Shown: one piece after another, positions 7,815 through 16,477 of the stretch | Layout of the letters: each line of letters opens with the position of its first letter | Numbering within the stretch: the first letter of the stretch is position 1 | NCBI GenBank assembly: GCA_002366795.1 | Contig: DFBX01000089.1 | Location: forward strand, 1-53,907 | Origin: Rhodobacteraceae bacterium UBA3069 | GTDB lineage: Bacteria; Pseudomonadota; Alphaproteobacteria; Rhodobacterales; Rhodobacteraceae | Length of the DNA: 53,907 bases | Reading direction: 5' to 3' | Position numbers and translations under genes: made by a program | Notes under the pieces: generated by a model | Databases searched by the model: none | The model's input: the letters and a program-made list of their open reading frames with translations, nothing else | What the model was told of the DNA's origin: nothing

Positions 7815-9413
7815 CTACCCGTAATGGGTCAAGATTTCGTGCAGATGGTCCAGCGTGTCGGCATCTTGCGGGGTCTTGTCGTGCCGCCAGCGGGCCATGC
7901 GCGGGAACCTCAGCGCCACGCCCGACTTGTGCCGGGGCGAGGGCTGGATGCCCTCGAACGCGATCTCGAACACATGTTCGGGCGTGACGCGGCGCACAGG
8001 GCCGAACCGTTCCAGCGTGTTCTTGCGCACCTAGGCGGTGATCTGGCGGAATTCGGCATCGGTCAGCCCGGAATAGGCCTTGGTGAAGGGTACCAGATCA
8101 TTGCCGTTCCAGACTGCAAAGGTGAAATCGGTGAACAGGTTGGCGCGGCGGCCGGACCCCGACTGCGCATATATCATCACCGCGTCGATGGTCAGCGGGT
8201 CCAGCTTCCATTTCCACCAATCACCCTTTTTGCGGCCCGTGTGGTAAGGGCTGTCGCGGTGTTTCAGCATCAGCCCCTCGGCGCGTTTGTCGCGGGCTGT
8301 GGCGCGTAGGTCGGTCAACGATGACCAATCGGGCGCGTCAATCTTTGGCGAGGGGCGCAGCGGCAGGTCATCGGGCATGTCGCGCATCAGGCTGTCCAGC
8401 AGGGCGCGGCGGTGGTGCAGCGGTTCGGCCCGCAGGTCGCGGCCCTGAAATTCCAACAGGTCATAGGCAAGCAGTATGGCAGGCGCGTCTTTCAGCAGGG
8501 ATTTCGGCACGGTCTTGCGCCCGATCCGCTTTTGCAGCGCGCTGAAAGGCAGGGGCGCGTCTGCGGCGCGGTCCCATGCCAGCACCTCGCCATCCAGCAC
8601 GCAGCCTTGCGGCAGGAAATCGGTCAGGGGGGCGAATTCGGGAAAGCGATCCGTTATCAGCTCCTCGCCCCGGCTCTATAGGTAAAGCGTGGATTGGCGG
8701 TGGATCAATTGCCCGCGAATGCCGTCCCATTTCCATTCGGCCAGCCAGTCGGCGCGGTCGCCAAGCGTATCGGCGGGGCCGTTCACCCCATGCGCCAGGC
8801 AGAACGGATAGGGGCGCGAGGCAGCGGCCGCCGGGTCGTCCTCCTCGATCAGTTGTGCCCAAGTGGTGTTGTCTGGCGTCCAGTCGCCCATCAGCCGATG
8901 GGCCAGTTCGGATTCGTCGCGGCCCGTGGCCTGCGCCAATGCCCGGGTCATCAGTTTCTGGCTGACGCCAAGGCGAAAGCCCCCCGTCAGAAGCTTGTTG
9001 AACACCAGACGTTCCTCGGGCGGCAGGCTGCCCCACGCGGCCAGAATGGCCTGTTTGCGCATGTCCTCGTCCGCGTCCGCCAAGGTGCGGATATGGTCGA
9101 TCCAATGGGTAAGGCTGCGGTCGCTGTCCTGCGTGGGCGGGGGCAGAAGCAGGGCCAGCGATTCGGCCGGATCGCCCACAACGGCGTAAGACTCCTCCAA
9201 CAGCCACAGGGGGATATCCGCCGCCTCGGCCACCCAATCGCGCAGGCGCGGGCCGGTAATGGCGCGGCGCGGGCGGCGGCCTGAGAATAACGCGACGGTC
9301 CACAGCCTGTCCGTCTCGGGCGCGTAGCGGAAGTATTCGGCTAGCGCTCCGATTTTCAGGGTGGTGCGTGTGGTCTGGTCCAGCGCGGTGAACAGGGCGG
9401 CAAAGCGCTTCAT
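7815..9413 (-). pseudogene. ATP-dependent DNA ligase interrupted by two in-frame TAG codons
   Basis: The whole 533-codon frame encodes a ligase of the LHR-associated type: N-terminal helical domain (start MKRFAALFTALD), adenylation site AEWKWDGIRGQL near residue 226 with the nucleophile Lys, nucleotidyl-transferase motifs GEVLAWD, EGLMLKHRDSPY and KGDWWKWKLDP, and an OB-fold C-terminus (NTLERFGPVRRV, GVALRFPRMARWR). Two TAG codons, at 8676-8678 and 8031-8033, fall in contexts TLYL*SRGEELITDRFP and FRQITA*VRKNTLERFG; related ligases carry Trp at both places, so each is a TGG-to-TAG change. There is no frameshift. The start overlaps the exonuclease stop by four bases (ATGA). It is either recently inactivated or read through. 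Confidence 0.85.
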
Positions 9414-10411
9414 GCCGCGTCCTCTCCGGCCTCGTCCCCGCCGAATTCGGTGGGCACCACCTGCGCGTTCAGGTTGCAATCATTCAGGTATCGCGTAAAA
9501 ATGTCCGTGTAACCATGTGTTACATATATATTTTCTGCTGTCATTTGTTGGATGGCGGACAGCCGCCCGCCCCAATCGGCATGGTTGGAAATAACAAAGC
9601 CCCGATCCCCCGCATGCCGCCAGCGGATGCCGCGCAGGGCCATCCAGCCGCTGGCAAAACCGCTTGATCCGCGCCCGAAACGTTTAGACCAGGACGAGCC
9701 AAGCGCCGAGGGCGGAGCCAGCAGCATAGCGCCCGGATGCGCCTTTGGGTCCAGATCGGGGGTGATGCGGATTGTATCGGGCAAGGCATAGCCCGCGCCG
9801 CGTAGCACCTCGTTCGTATTTTCCACCGCGGCATGTGTCAGGATCGGGCCGATGCTGTCGTCCAGCATGGTCATCAGCCGCTGCGCCTTGCCCAGCGAAT
9901 AGGCGCCCAGCATCGGGGTCACGCCCTGCGCGGCGCAGGACCGCCACCATGCGGTTAGATCCGCCGCCACCGCCGCCTGCGGCTGCCATTTGAACACGGG
10001 CAGACCAAAGGTGCTTTCGGTCACGAAATGCTGGCAGGGCACAGGCTCGAACGGTTCGGACAGGCCGTCGTTTTCCAACTTGTAATCGCCCGAGACCACC
10101 CAAACCTCGCCCTTGTAGGCCACGCGGATCTGGGCCGATCCGGGGACATGGCCCGCCGGATGGAAGGAAACAGAAACCCCATTTATATCAAGGACCTGAC
10201 CATAGGGCAGGGTGTCTATCGCGATCTCGCCCAGCCGGTGCCGCATCACCGCGGCAGAGCCGGGCGTGCACAGGTAGGCCCCGTGACCGGGGCGTGCGTG
10301 GTCGGCATGGGCATGAGTGATCAGCGCCCGCGCCACGGGCCGCCACGGGTCGATGTAAAAATCCCCGCGCGGACAGTAAATGCCCCGGTCAGTAAAGGTC
10401 AGCAACGTCAT
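9410..10411 (-). CDS. ligase-associated DNA exonuclease (metallo-beta-lactamase fold)
   Basis: A 333-residue metallo-beta-lactamase/beta-CASP-type nuclease. The signature ITHAHADHARPGHG gives His33, His35, Asp37 and His38; further ligands are in HPAGHVPGSAQI and VVSGDYKLEND, and the C-terminal part has FVISNHADWGG. The family (ligase-associated 3'-5' DNA exonuclease) works with an ATP-dependent ligase and an LHR-type helicase in DNA repair. Start at ATG 10409-10411. It overlaps the ligase by four bases, but no LHR helicase or phosphoesterase lies in the window, and the ligase partner carries nonsense codons. The reading frame itself is intact. Confidence 0.88.
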   Translation of the reverse strand: MTLLTFTDRGIYCPRGDFYIDPWRPVARALITHAHADHARPGHGAYLCTPGSAAVMRHRLGEIAIDTLPYGQVLDINGVSVSFHPAGHVPGSAQIRVAYKGEVWVVSGDYKLENDGLSEPFEPVPCQHFVTESTFGLPVFKWQPQAAVAADLTAWWRSCAAQGVTPMLGAYSLGKAQRLMTMLDDSIGPILTHAAVENTNEVLRGAGYALPDTIRITPDLDPKAHPGAMLLAPPSALGSSWSKRFGRGSSGFASGWMALRGIRWRHAGDRGFVISNHADWGGRLSAIQQMTAENIYVTHGYTDIFTRYLNDCNLNAQVVPTEFGGDEAGEDAA

Positions 10412-10461
10412 ACCGGCAAACCTAGTGCAAGGGCAGGGGCGGGAAAGGCCGGAACACAAAA

Positions 10462-10489
10462 CGGCCCCGCGCGGGATGCGGCGGGGCCG
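10462..10489 (-). terminator. intrinsic terminator after the lysophospholipase-like gene
   Basis: CGGCCCCGC and GCGGGGCCG form a 9-bp stem with a ten-base loop; on the minus strand the stem is followed by TTTTGTGTT. It lies 22 bases past the stop of the minus-strand hydrolase gene and before the exonuclease start. Confidence 0.75.
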
Positions 10490-10511
10490 ATTGTTTTACT
10501 GTGGGCGCAGA

Positions 10512-11495
10512 TCAGGCAGAGCGCGCCTGCCCCGCATCGCCATGCTCGCCATTGCCATTGGCATTCTGGCGGAACAGGTCGGCCATCTGGTCGAACAGGG
10601 CTTTGCGGATTTCGGGGCGTTCCATCATCACCTCATGCTCGCCGCCGTCCAGGATTTGCAACTTGCCATTTGGCCAGCGGCTCATCCGGTCGTGGACGCG
10701 GTCCCAATCGACGATACGCTCGTTCGAGCCCATGAAACAGATCGCGGGCACGTCGGGGGACAGTTTGCGCGACAGGTCCAGCGAGTCCAAAAGCCCCTCG
10801 TGCAGCCATGTCAGCGACGGGCCACCCAGCAGCAATTCGGGATGGGCGCGGCCCTGGCCGCGCATGAAATCATACATGGCGCGATCTGTGGTCAGCTTGT
10901 TCTTTTCATAGGGTTCGACCATCACGTAATTGTCGCGCTTGGTCGAGGGCGACAAGACATGACCCAGCCCAATCTTGCCCGAGGACCAGCCCAGCGAATG
11001 GGCAAACATGCGCAGGGGCAGGTTCAGGTCGATCCCGAACATCGGGCCGGTAAAGGCGGCGGCCTTGACATCCAGCCCTTCCATTTGGGCGCGCAGGCCA
11101 ATCGCGCCGCCCATGGAATGGGCCAGCAGGAACCACGGTTTGGGCAGGTCCAGTTCGGTTGCGGCGGCCAGCATTTCGGCCACGTCCAGCTGGAAATCGG
11201 TGAACCGATTCACATGCCCGATCGAGCGGTCGTCCAGCAGCCGGTCGGCCAGACCCTGACCGCGCCAGTCGATGGCGATTGTGGCAAAGCCGCGTTCGGC
11301 CAGCTCGGTGGCTGCGGGTCCGTATTTTTCGACATATTCGGTGCGGCCGGGGAAAAGCAGAACCGTCCCCCCCGGCGCGTCTTTGTTCCAGGTGGCGACG
11401 CGCACACGCACCTCGTCACTGGCGGTGCGCCAAAAGGCTTGGGCTCCGTCGGGGCCCGCGGCGATGTCAGCGAAAAAGGCAGCTTGTTCCATCAT
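10512..11495 (-). CDS. alpha/beta hydrolase, lysophospholipase (PldB-like)
   Basis: A 327-residue alpha/beta hydrolase without a signal peptide. The oxyanion segment is GGTVLLFPGRTEYVEKY, the nucleophile elbow is AHSMGG (Ser127), and the catalytic His is probably in DGGEHEVMMERPE; an Asp in ERIVDWDRVHD may complete the triad. The length and the DWRGQGLADR motif fit the PldB/monoacylglycerol-lipase group that cleaves lysophospholipids. Two adjacent ATG codons (11493-11495 and 11490-11492) are possible; AGGTAGG directly upstream fits the second one slightly better. A terminator follows. The exact substrate cannot be read from the sequence. Confidence 0.82.
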   Translation of the reverse strand: MMEQAAFFADIAAGPDGAQAFWRTASDEVRVRVATWNKDAPGGTVLLFPGRTEYVEKYGPAATELAERGFATIAIDWRGQGLADRLLDDRSIGHVNRFTDFQLDVAEMLAAATELDLPKPWFLLAHSMGGAIGLRAQMEGLDVKAAAFTGPMFGIDLNLPLRMFAHSLGWSSGKIGLGHVLSPSTKRDNYVMVEPYEKNKLTTDRAMYDFMRGQGRAHPELLLGGPSLTWLHEGLLDSLDLSRKLSPDVPAICFMGSNERIVDWDRVHDRMSRWPNGKLQILDGGEHEVMMERPEIRKALFDQMADLFRQNANGNGEHGDAGQARSA

Positions 11496-11516
11496 CCTAC
11501 CTGTTGTCAGGTTGGC

Positions 11517-11807
11517 TTAGGCCAAGGCCGCGCCAAGTTTCATTGCAAGCGCCATATCGCCGTCCAGCGCCAGCTTGCCAGACATGAATGCGGCGGTCGG
11601 GTTCAGATCGCCCGACATCATGTCCTGAAAGGTTGCTGCATCGGCGGTCAGGGTCACGTCGGCGTCTTCGTCGGACGCGCGCGCGCCCGAATCGTCCACG
11701 ACAACCGAGCCTTCATCCTGAATATGGAACTTGACGGAACCGCCGATATTTTCGTCGGCCAGCTTCTCGTTCAGGGCGTCGACTGCCCCGGAAATCACGT
11801 CGCTCAT
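11517..11807 (-). CDS. SCP2 sterol-binding domain protein
   Basis: A 96-residue stand-alone SCP2-fold protein (SVKFHIQDEGSVVVDDSG, DVTLTADAATFQDMMSGDLNPTAAFMSGKLALDGDMALAMKLG written in parts: ADVTLTADAATFQDMM and then NPTAAFMSGKLALDGD). The family forms a lipid-binding tunnel; bacterial single-domain members are thought to carry fatty acyl or other hydrophobic ligands. The C-terminal signature with A-F-M-S-G-K-L is present. Its stop is 22 bases from the start of the lysophospholipase gene on the same strand, so both may be transcribed together and act on lipids. ATG at 11805-11807 has GGAAG upstream. Confidence 0.85.
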   Translation of the reverse strand: MSDVISGAVDALNEKLADENIGGSVKFHIQDEGSVVVDDSGARASDEDADVTLTADAATFQDMMSGDLNPTAAFMSGKLALDGDMALAMKLGAALA

Positions 11808-11878
11808 CTAAGCTTCCCTTTCTTTTGATGAGGTCAGGGATAGAAATTCCATCCCCGCAGGTTACACTCAGTTCCGAT

Positions 11879-12460
11879 ATGAGCGCACACTTAGAGAATC
11901 TCAAAGCTATCCTCGCGGCAACCATGGCAATAGTCATGTATTCCATACCCCTGTCCGCACAGGACGCGGGCGGTGTGCAGCCGCCCCGCGACCTGCCCGC
12001 GCTCTACGCCGAACTGGCCGAGGCAGAGGAGGATGCGGCAATCGCGCTTGTGCGCGAGATCGAACTGGAATGGCGGCGGTCGGGCTCGGTCACGTTGGAC
12101 CTGCTGCTGCGCCGTGGAACCGATGCGTTGGAGCGGGGCGATACCGGGGCCGCCATCGACCATTTCACCGCCCTGACCGACCACGCGCCGGATTTCGCCG
12201 CCGGCTGGTATGGCCGCGCCAAGGCGTTTTTCGCCACCCAGCAATGGGGGCTGGCCGTGGCCGACCTGGAGCATGTGCTGGCCATTGACCCCGATCATTT
12301 CGAAGCGATCTATGCATTGGGCGCGATTCTGGAGCAGTCGGACCGCCCGAAAAAGGCGCTTGTGGCCTACCAGCTTGCCCTTGGCGTCCACCCGCATTAC
12401 GACGACGCGCAACAGGCTGTCGCGCGGCTGACGCCGAAAGTGGGCGGGCGCGACCTCTGA
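11879..12460 (+). CDS. exported TPR-repeat protein
   Basis: About 193 residues. The N-terminus has a hydrophobic stretch LKAILAATMAIVMYSIPLSAQ that looks like a signal peptide with cleavage after SAQ. The mature part holds about three tetratricopeptide repeats (LLRRGTDALERGDTGAAIDHF; WYGRAKAFFATQQWGLAVADL; AIYALGAILEQSDRPKKALVA in turn), so it is a periplasmic interaction scaffold. The start is uncertain: ATG at 11879 is chosen, with alternatives at 11828 and TTG 11825; none has a good ribosome site. It is divergent from the SCP2 gene and four bases past its stop comes the helicase region. Partner unknown. Confidence 0.7.
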   Translation: MSAHLENLKAILAATMAIVMYSIPLSAQDAGGVQPPRDLPALYAELAEAEEDAAIALVREIELEWRRSGSVTLDLLLRRGTDALERGDTGAAIDHFTALTDHAPDFAAGWYGRAKAFFATQQWGLAVADLEHVLAIDPDHFEAIYALGAILEQSDRPKKALVAYQLALGVHPHYDDAQQAVARLTPKVGGRDL

Positions 12461-12494
12461 TCGGGTGGGGCGAATAACCGGAAAGGACAGCGCG

Positions 12495-15362
12495 GTGCAA
12501 TCGCGGATCACGGCCGTTCTGGGGCCGACCAATACCGGCAAGACGACATATGCCATCGAACGGATGCTGGGCTATCGGTCCGGCATCATCGGGCTGCCAT
12601 TGCGGCTGCTCGCGCGCGAGGTTTACGACCGCATCGTCGATGCGCGCGGCCCGTCCGTGGTTGCCCTGGTCACGGGCGAGGAGCGGATCGTGCCGCCCCG
12701 CGCCCAGTATTGGGTCTGCACCGTCGAGGCGATGCCCGAAGCCATGGGTGCCGATTTTCTGGCCGTGGACGAGATCCAGCTTTGTGCCGACCCTGAACGC
12801 GGCCATGTGTTTACCGACCGTCTTTTGCGCGCGCGCGGCACCCATGAAACCCTGTTCCTTGGGTCCGACACCATGCGCGGGCCGATTGCGCAGCTTGTGC
12901 CGGGGGTGCAGTTCATGCGGCGGGATCGCATGTCGCAGCTTATCTATTCAGGTCCGAAAAAGATAAGCAGAATGCGCACTCGCAGCGCGATTGTCGGATT
13001 TTCAGTTGATAATGTATATGCGATTGCGGAGCTGATCCGCCGCCAGAAGGGTGGCGCTGCCGTGGTCATGGGCGCGCTTTCACCGCGCACCCGCAACGCG
13101 CAGGTCGAGATGTATCAAAATGGCGATGTCGATTACCTGGTCGCCACCGATGCCATCGGCATGGGGCTGAACCTTGATATCGACCATGTTGCCTTTTCCG
13201 CGCTGTCGAAATTCGACGGGCGGCGGATGCGCCCCCTTGCGCCCAACGAGCTGGCCCAGATCGCGGGCCGGGCCGGGCGCGGCATGAAGGACGGCACCTT
13301 TGGCGTCACCGGCGAGGCAAGCCCGCTGGATGACGAGGTGGCAGGCGCGATCATGGACCACCGTTTTACCCCGCTGAAACGTCTGCAATGGCGCAATCAC
13401 GCCCTGCAATTCGGCACGGTAGAGGCGCTTGTCCGGTCGCTTGAGGAAAGCCCCAGGGACGAGATCTTGATGCGCGCCCGCGAAGCGGACGACCTGATGA
13501 CGCTGAAATCCCTGTCCGGCGTGGCCGAGGTGCAGGCCCGCGCCACGGATGGTCCTTCGGTGAAACTGCTGTGGGATGTCTGCCGCATTCCCGATTTTCG
13601 CGGCATCAGCCACGCTGAGCATGCCAACATGGCCGAGGTGATCTATAATCACCTGCATCAGCGCGGCAGCCTGCCGAATGACTGGATGGCGCGGCAGATC
13701 AAACGCATCGACCGCACCGATGGCGACATCGACGCGCTGTCGAAACGGCTGGCCTTTATCCGCACATGGACATATGTCGCGCAACGCAAGGGCTGGGTCG
13801 ATGACGAAAGCCATTGGCGCGGGGCGACTCGCGCTGTAGAAGATCGGTTGTCGGATGCGCTGCACGAGCGTCTGACCCAAAGATTTGTGGACCGGCGCAC
13901 ATCCGTGCTTTTGCGCCGGCTCAAACAGAAGGAGGCCCTTTTGGCCGAGGTAGATGACAAGGGTGAAGTGACGGTCGAGGGCGAGTTCATCGGCCGTCTT
14001 GAAGGGTTCCGGTTCCGTCAGGACAAGGACGCAACGGGGCAAGAGGCGAAAACGCTGCGGCAGGCGAGTGTGGCGGCGTTGGCCCCGCATTTCCATCTGC
14101 GCGCGGACCGTTTCTATAACGCGCCCGATACCGAGATTGATTTCACCGAGCAGGGCGGCCTCATGTGGGGCTCTGACGCGGTGGGCAAACTGGTGGCGGG
14201 CGATGATCCGCTCAAGCCGCGTGTGCAGGCCTTCGTCGATGACGAAGCCGGCACCGAGGTGGCCCAGAAGGTCGAGCGCCGCTTGCAGCATTTCATCGAC
14301 CGCAAGGTCACGGCCCTGTTCGAGCCGCTGTTGGCGATGAAGAATGACGAGACCCTGACCGGGCTTGCGCGCGGCTTCGCGTTCCGTCTGGTCGAACATA
14401 TGGGCGTGATCCCGCGCGGCGAAGTCGCCGACGAGGTCAAGGCGCTGGAGCAGGACGCGCGCGGCGCATTGCGCAAGCATGGCGTCCGTTTCGGCCAGTT
14501 CACCGTGTTCATGCCCTTGCTGCTGAAACCCGCGCCGACCCGTCTGCGGCTGGTGCTGTGGTCGCTGGCTAAGGATTTGGGCGAATTCCCCGAAGCGCCG
14601 CCCCCCGGTTTGGTCACCGTTCCTGCGCCACGCGACGCGGTGCCGGGCTATTTCACCATGGCGGGCTATCGCGCGGCAGGGGAACGGGCAATCCGTATCG
14701 ACATGCTGGAACGCCTGGCTGACATGCTGCGCGGCGTTGACAGCCGCGCCGGGTTCGAGGCGACGGCGGATATGCTGTCGATCACGGGCATGACGCTGGA
14801 ACAGTTCGCGGACCTGATGCAGGGGCTTGGCTATAATGCTGAAAAAGGTGAACGCGCCAAGGTGAAAGCCGCCGCGCAACCAGTTGATGCCAAAGCGAAA
14901 CCCGAAGGCGAGGGCGCTGAAGTTGCTGCCGCCGAGGCACCGCAGGACGCGGCCGCGGAAAAGGCAGAAGCCCCGGCAGAAGCCCCTGCGGACACTCAGC
15001 CCGAAGCGGAGACCCCGCCTGCCGAAGCCGCTGCAGATGCAGTTGTCGAAGCCGAAGCGGCTGTGGAAGCGCCCGAGATGGAGGTGTTCTATACCTTCAC
15101 ATGGGCCCGCAAGCCGCAAGGCGGCAAGGGCCGTGGCCGTGGCGGCGACCGTGCAGCGAATGCTGGCGGCGAACGTGGACAAGGCAAGCGCGAAGGCGGC
15201 CGACGCGATGGTGGCAAGCCGCGCGGCAAGGGTGGCCCGCGCCGCGACGGCGGCAAGCCGCAAGGTGCCAAGACCTTCGAGGCGCGCCCGCCCAAGAAGG
15301 ACACGATCGACCCTGACAACCCCTTCGCCGCGGCGCTTATGGGGCTGAAGGACAAAGGCTGA
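12495..15362 (+). CDS. SUV3-like DExH RNA helicase with basic C-terminal tail
   Basis: A 955-residue superfamily 2 helicase. Walker A is GPTNTGKT (residues 10-17), the DExx box is AVDEIQLC near residue 100, motif V is ATDAIGMGLNL and motif VI is QIAGRAGRG. This matches the mitochondrial-type SUV3 helicases, ATP-driven RNA unwinding enzymes that help the degradosome. Beyond about residue 800 there is an Ala/Glu-rich linker and then a Gly/Arg/Lys-rich tail (KGRGRGG, GKREGGRRDGG), ending DTIDPDNPFAAALMGL. GTG at 12495 is chosen because GAAAGGA sits seven bases upstream and the core begins at once; a GTG at 12465 lacks such a site. The S4-domain gene follows after three bases. Confidence 0.88.
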   Translation: MQSRITAVLGPTNTGKTTYAIERMLGYRSGIIGLPLRLLAREVYDRIVDARGPSVVALVTGEERIVPPRAQYWVCTVEAMPEAMGADFLAVDEIQLCADPERGHVFTDRLLRARGTHETLFLGSDTMRGPIAQLVPGVQFMRRDRMSQLIYSGPKKISRMRTRSAIVGFSVDNVYAIAELIRRQKGGAAVVMGALSPRTRNAQVEMYQNGDVDYLVATDAIGMGLNLDIDHVAFSALSKFDGRRMRPLAPNELAQIAGRAGRGMKDGTFGVTGEASPLDDEVAGAIMDHRFTPLKRLQWRNHALQFGTVEALVRSLEESPRDEILMRAREADDLMTLKSLSGVAEVQARATDGPSVKLLWDVCRIPDFRGISHAEHANMAEVIYNHLHQRGSLPNDWMARQIKRIDRTDGDIDALSKRLAFIRTWTYVAQRKGWVDDESHWRGATRAVEDRLSDALHERLTQRFVDRRTSVLLRRLKQKEALLAEVDDKGEVTVEGEFIGRLEGFRFRQDKDATGQEAKTLRQASVAALAPHFHLRADRFYNAPDTEIDFTEQGGLMWGSDAVGKLVAGDDPLKPRVQAFVDDEAGTEVAQKVERRLQHFIDRKVTALFEPLLAMKNDETLTGLARGFAFRLVEHMGVIPRGEVADEVKALEQDARGALRKHGVRFGQFTVFMPLLLKPAPTRLRLVLWSLAKDLGEFPEAPPPGLVTVPAPRDAVPGYFTMAGYRAAGERAIRIDMLERLADMLRGVDSRAGFEATADMLSITGMTLEQFADLMQGLGYNAEKGERAKVKAAAQPVDAKAKPEGEGAEVAAAEAPQDAAAEKAEAPAEAPADTQPEAETPPAEAAADAVVEAEAAVEAPEMEVFYTFTWARKPQGGKGRGRGGDRAANAGGERGQGKREGGRRDGGKPRGKGGPRRDGGKPQGAKTFEARPPKKDTIDPDNPFAAALMGLKDKG

Positions 15363-15365
15363 CCC

Positions 15366-15743
15366 ATGTCCGAGCCGCGTGCCCGGATCCGGATTGACAA
15401 GTGGTTGTGGCAGGCGCGGTTCGTCAAGACCCGCAGCCTTGCCGCGAAACTTGTGTCGGCCGGGCATCTGCGGCTGAACGGTGAAAAGATCGCCAAGCCC
15501 GCGCAGGCCGTTGGGCCAGGCGATGTTCTGACCTTCCCGCAAGGCAACCGGGTGCGCGTCGTCAGAATCGTCGCGCTTGGCGAGCGCCGCGGCCCTGCGC
15601 CCGAAGCGCAGACCCTTTACGATGATATGAGCCCCGCCCCGCAGAATGATGTTCCAACCGCGCCCCGCCCAGCAGGCCAGGGGCGTCCGACGAAACGTGA
15701 CCGGCGAAAACTGGACCTTGATCGCCAGCGGGTGCTTGAATGA
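15366..15743 (+). CDS. hslR: S4-domain RNA-binding protein, Hsp15-like
   Basis: A 125-residue protein with an S4 RNA-binding domain at residues about 9-60 (IRIDKWLWQARFVKTRSLAA, then LNGEKIAKPAQAVGPGD) and a basic C-terminal tail (RPTKRDRRKLDLDRQ). Hsp15 binds stalled 50S subunits carrying peptidyl-tRNA and helps rescue them. The gene begins three bases after the helicase stop, so both RNA-acting proteins are probably made from one message. The symbol is by family; the tail is longer than in E. coli Hsp15's core and of low complexity. Confidence 0.82.
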   Translation: MSEPRARIRIDKWLWQARFVKTRSLAAKLVSAGHLRLNGEKIAKPAQAVGPGDVLTFPQGNRVRVVRIVALGERRGPAPEAQTLYDDMSPAPQNDVPTAPRPAGQGRPTKRDRRKLDLDRQRVLE

Positions 15744-15793
15744 TCCGCCGTGCTGGCATACCCATGGGCAAGCCGAGAAGATGAGAGAGAACC

Positions 15794-16132
15794 ATGACTT
15801 ACGTCGTCATCGATAACTGCATCGCCTGCAAATACACCGACTGTGTCGAAGTATGCCCCGTGGATTGCTTCTACGAAGGTGAGAACATGCTGGTGATTCA
15901 CCCCGATGAGTGCATCGACTGCGGCGTGTGCGAGCCGGAATGCCCCGCCGATGCGATCCGCCCGGACACCGAGCCGGAGATGGAAAAATGGGTCGAGTTC
16001 AACCGCAAGTATTCGGAAATGTGGCCGGTGATCGTGTCCAAGAAAGACCCGCTTCCCGGGTACGAGGACAAGGATGGTGAAACCGGCAAGCTGGAGAAAT
16101 ATTTCTCGGAAGCGCCGGGCGAGGGCGGTTAA
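15794..16132 (+). CDS. fdxA: FdxA-type 7Fe ferredoxin
   Basis: A 112-residue ferredoxin. Cysteines at 9, 12, 17, 21 and 25, then 40, 43, 46 and 50, in CIACKYTDCVEVCPVDC and CIDCGVCEPEC, give a [3Fe-4S] and a [4Fe-4S] cluster as in Azotobacter-type seven-iron ferredoxins (ferredoxin II). The C-terminal extension (EKWVEFNRKYSEMWPVI) is characteristic. It is a soluble electron carrier. ATG 15794 is preceded by GAGAGAACC. It sits between the S4 protein and carD, a common Rhodobacteraceae order. Confidence 0.95.
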   Translation: MTYVVIDNCIACKYTDCVEVCPVDCFYEGENMLVIHPDECIDCGVCEPECPADAIRPDTEPEMEKWVEFNRKYSEMWPVIVSKKDPLPGYEDKDGETGKLEKYFSEAPGEGG

Positions 16133-16477
16133 GCCCCCGATTCGCGGCGATGCAGCATGGCGCGACCCCGCGCGGTGGTGTCGCGCGTGCCACAATGCGC
16201 TATATCTGGTTGATTTTCAGGTAATTCCCGATGCTTGCACGCGGCGTTCTTCCGAATTGCTGATTTTTGTGCTATTGTAATACATATATGACCAAGACTG
16301 CCTGACACCCACTTACATGCGCCCAACCCTGGACAGGGTGTTTCTTGCGCGTTTATCCTGCCCCGCCGAGATCGTAATGACGGTCCCGATGCGGTTTTTT
16401 TGCCCTTAAGGTTCCCGGACCCGAGGCGTGATGTAAGCGATGGAGATGTCAGTCCGGTCTTTGCGAGGAAGGATTGC
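16133..16477. other. 345-base non-coding region upstream of carD
   Basis: No convincing gene. It holds a GCGCGAC/GTCGCGC hairpin at 16160-16186 shortly after fdxA (no T-run on either side, so a weak terminator at best), and an A+T-rich stretch at 16255-16290 (TTGCTGATTTTTGTGCTATT then GTAATACATATATG) that probably contains the carD promoter; several -35/-10 pairings are possible and I cannot choose one. A strong ribosome site (GAGGAAGGA) precedes carD. The carD leader would be about 190 bases if transcription starts in the A+T-rich stretch. Confidence 0.4.

Noticed and set aside
13080..15542. 820-codon open frame opposite the helicase gene
   Set aside because: The helicase motifs on the plus strand account for the region; the antisense frame starts inside the next gene and has no family pattern.
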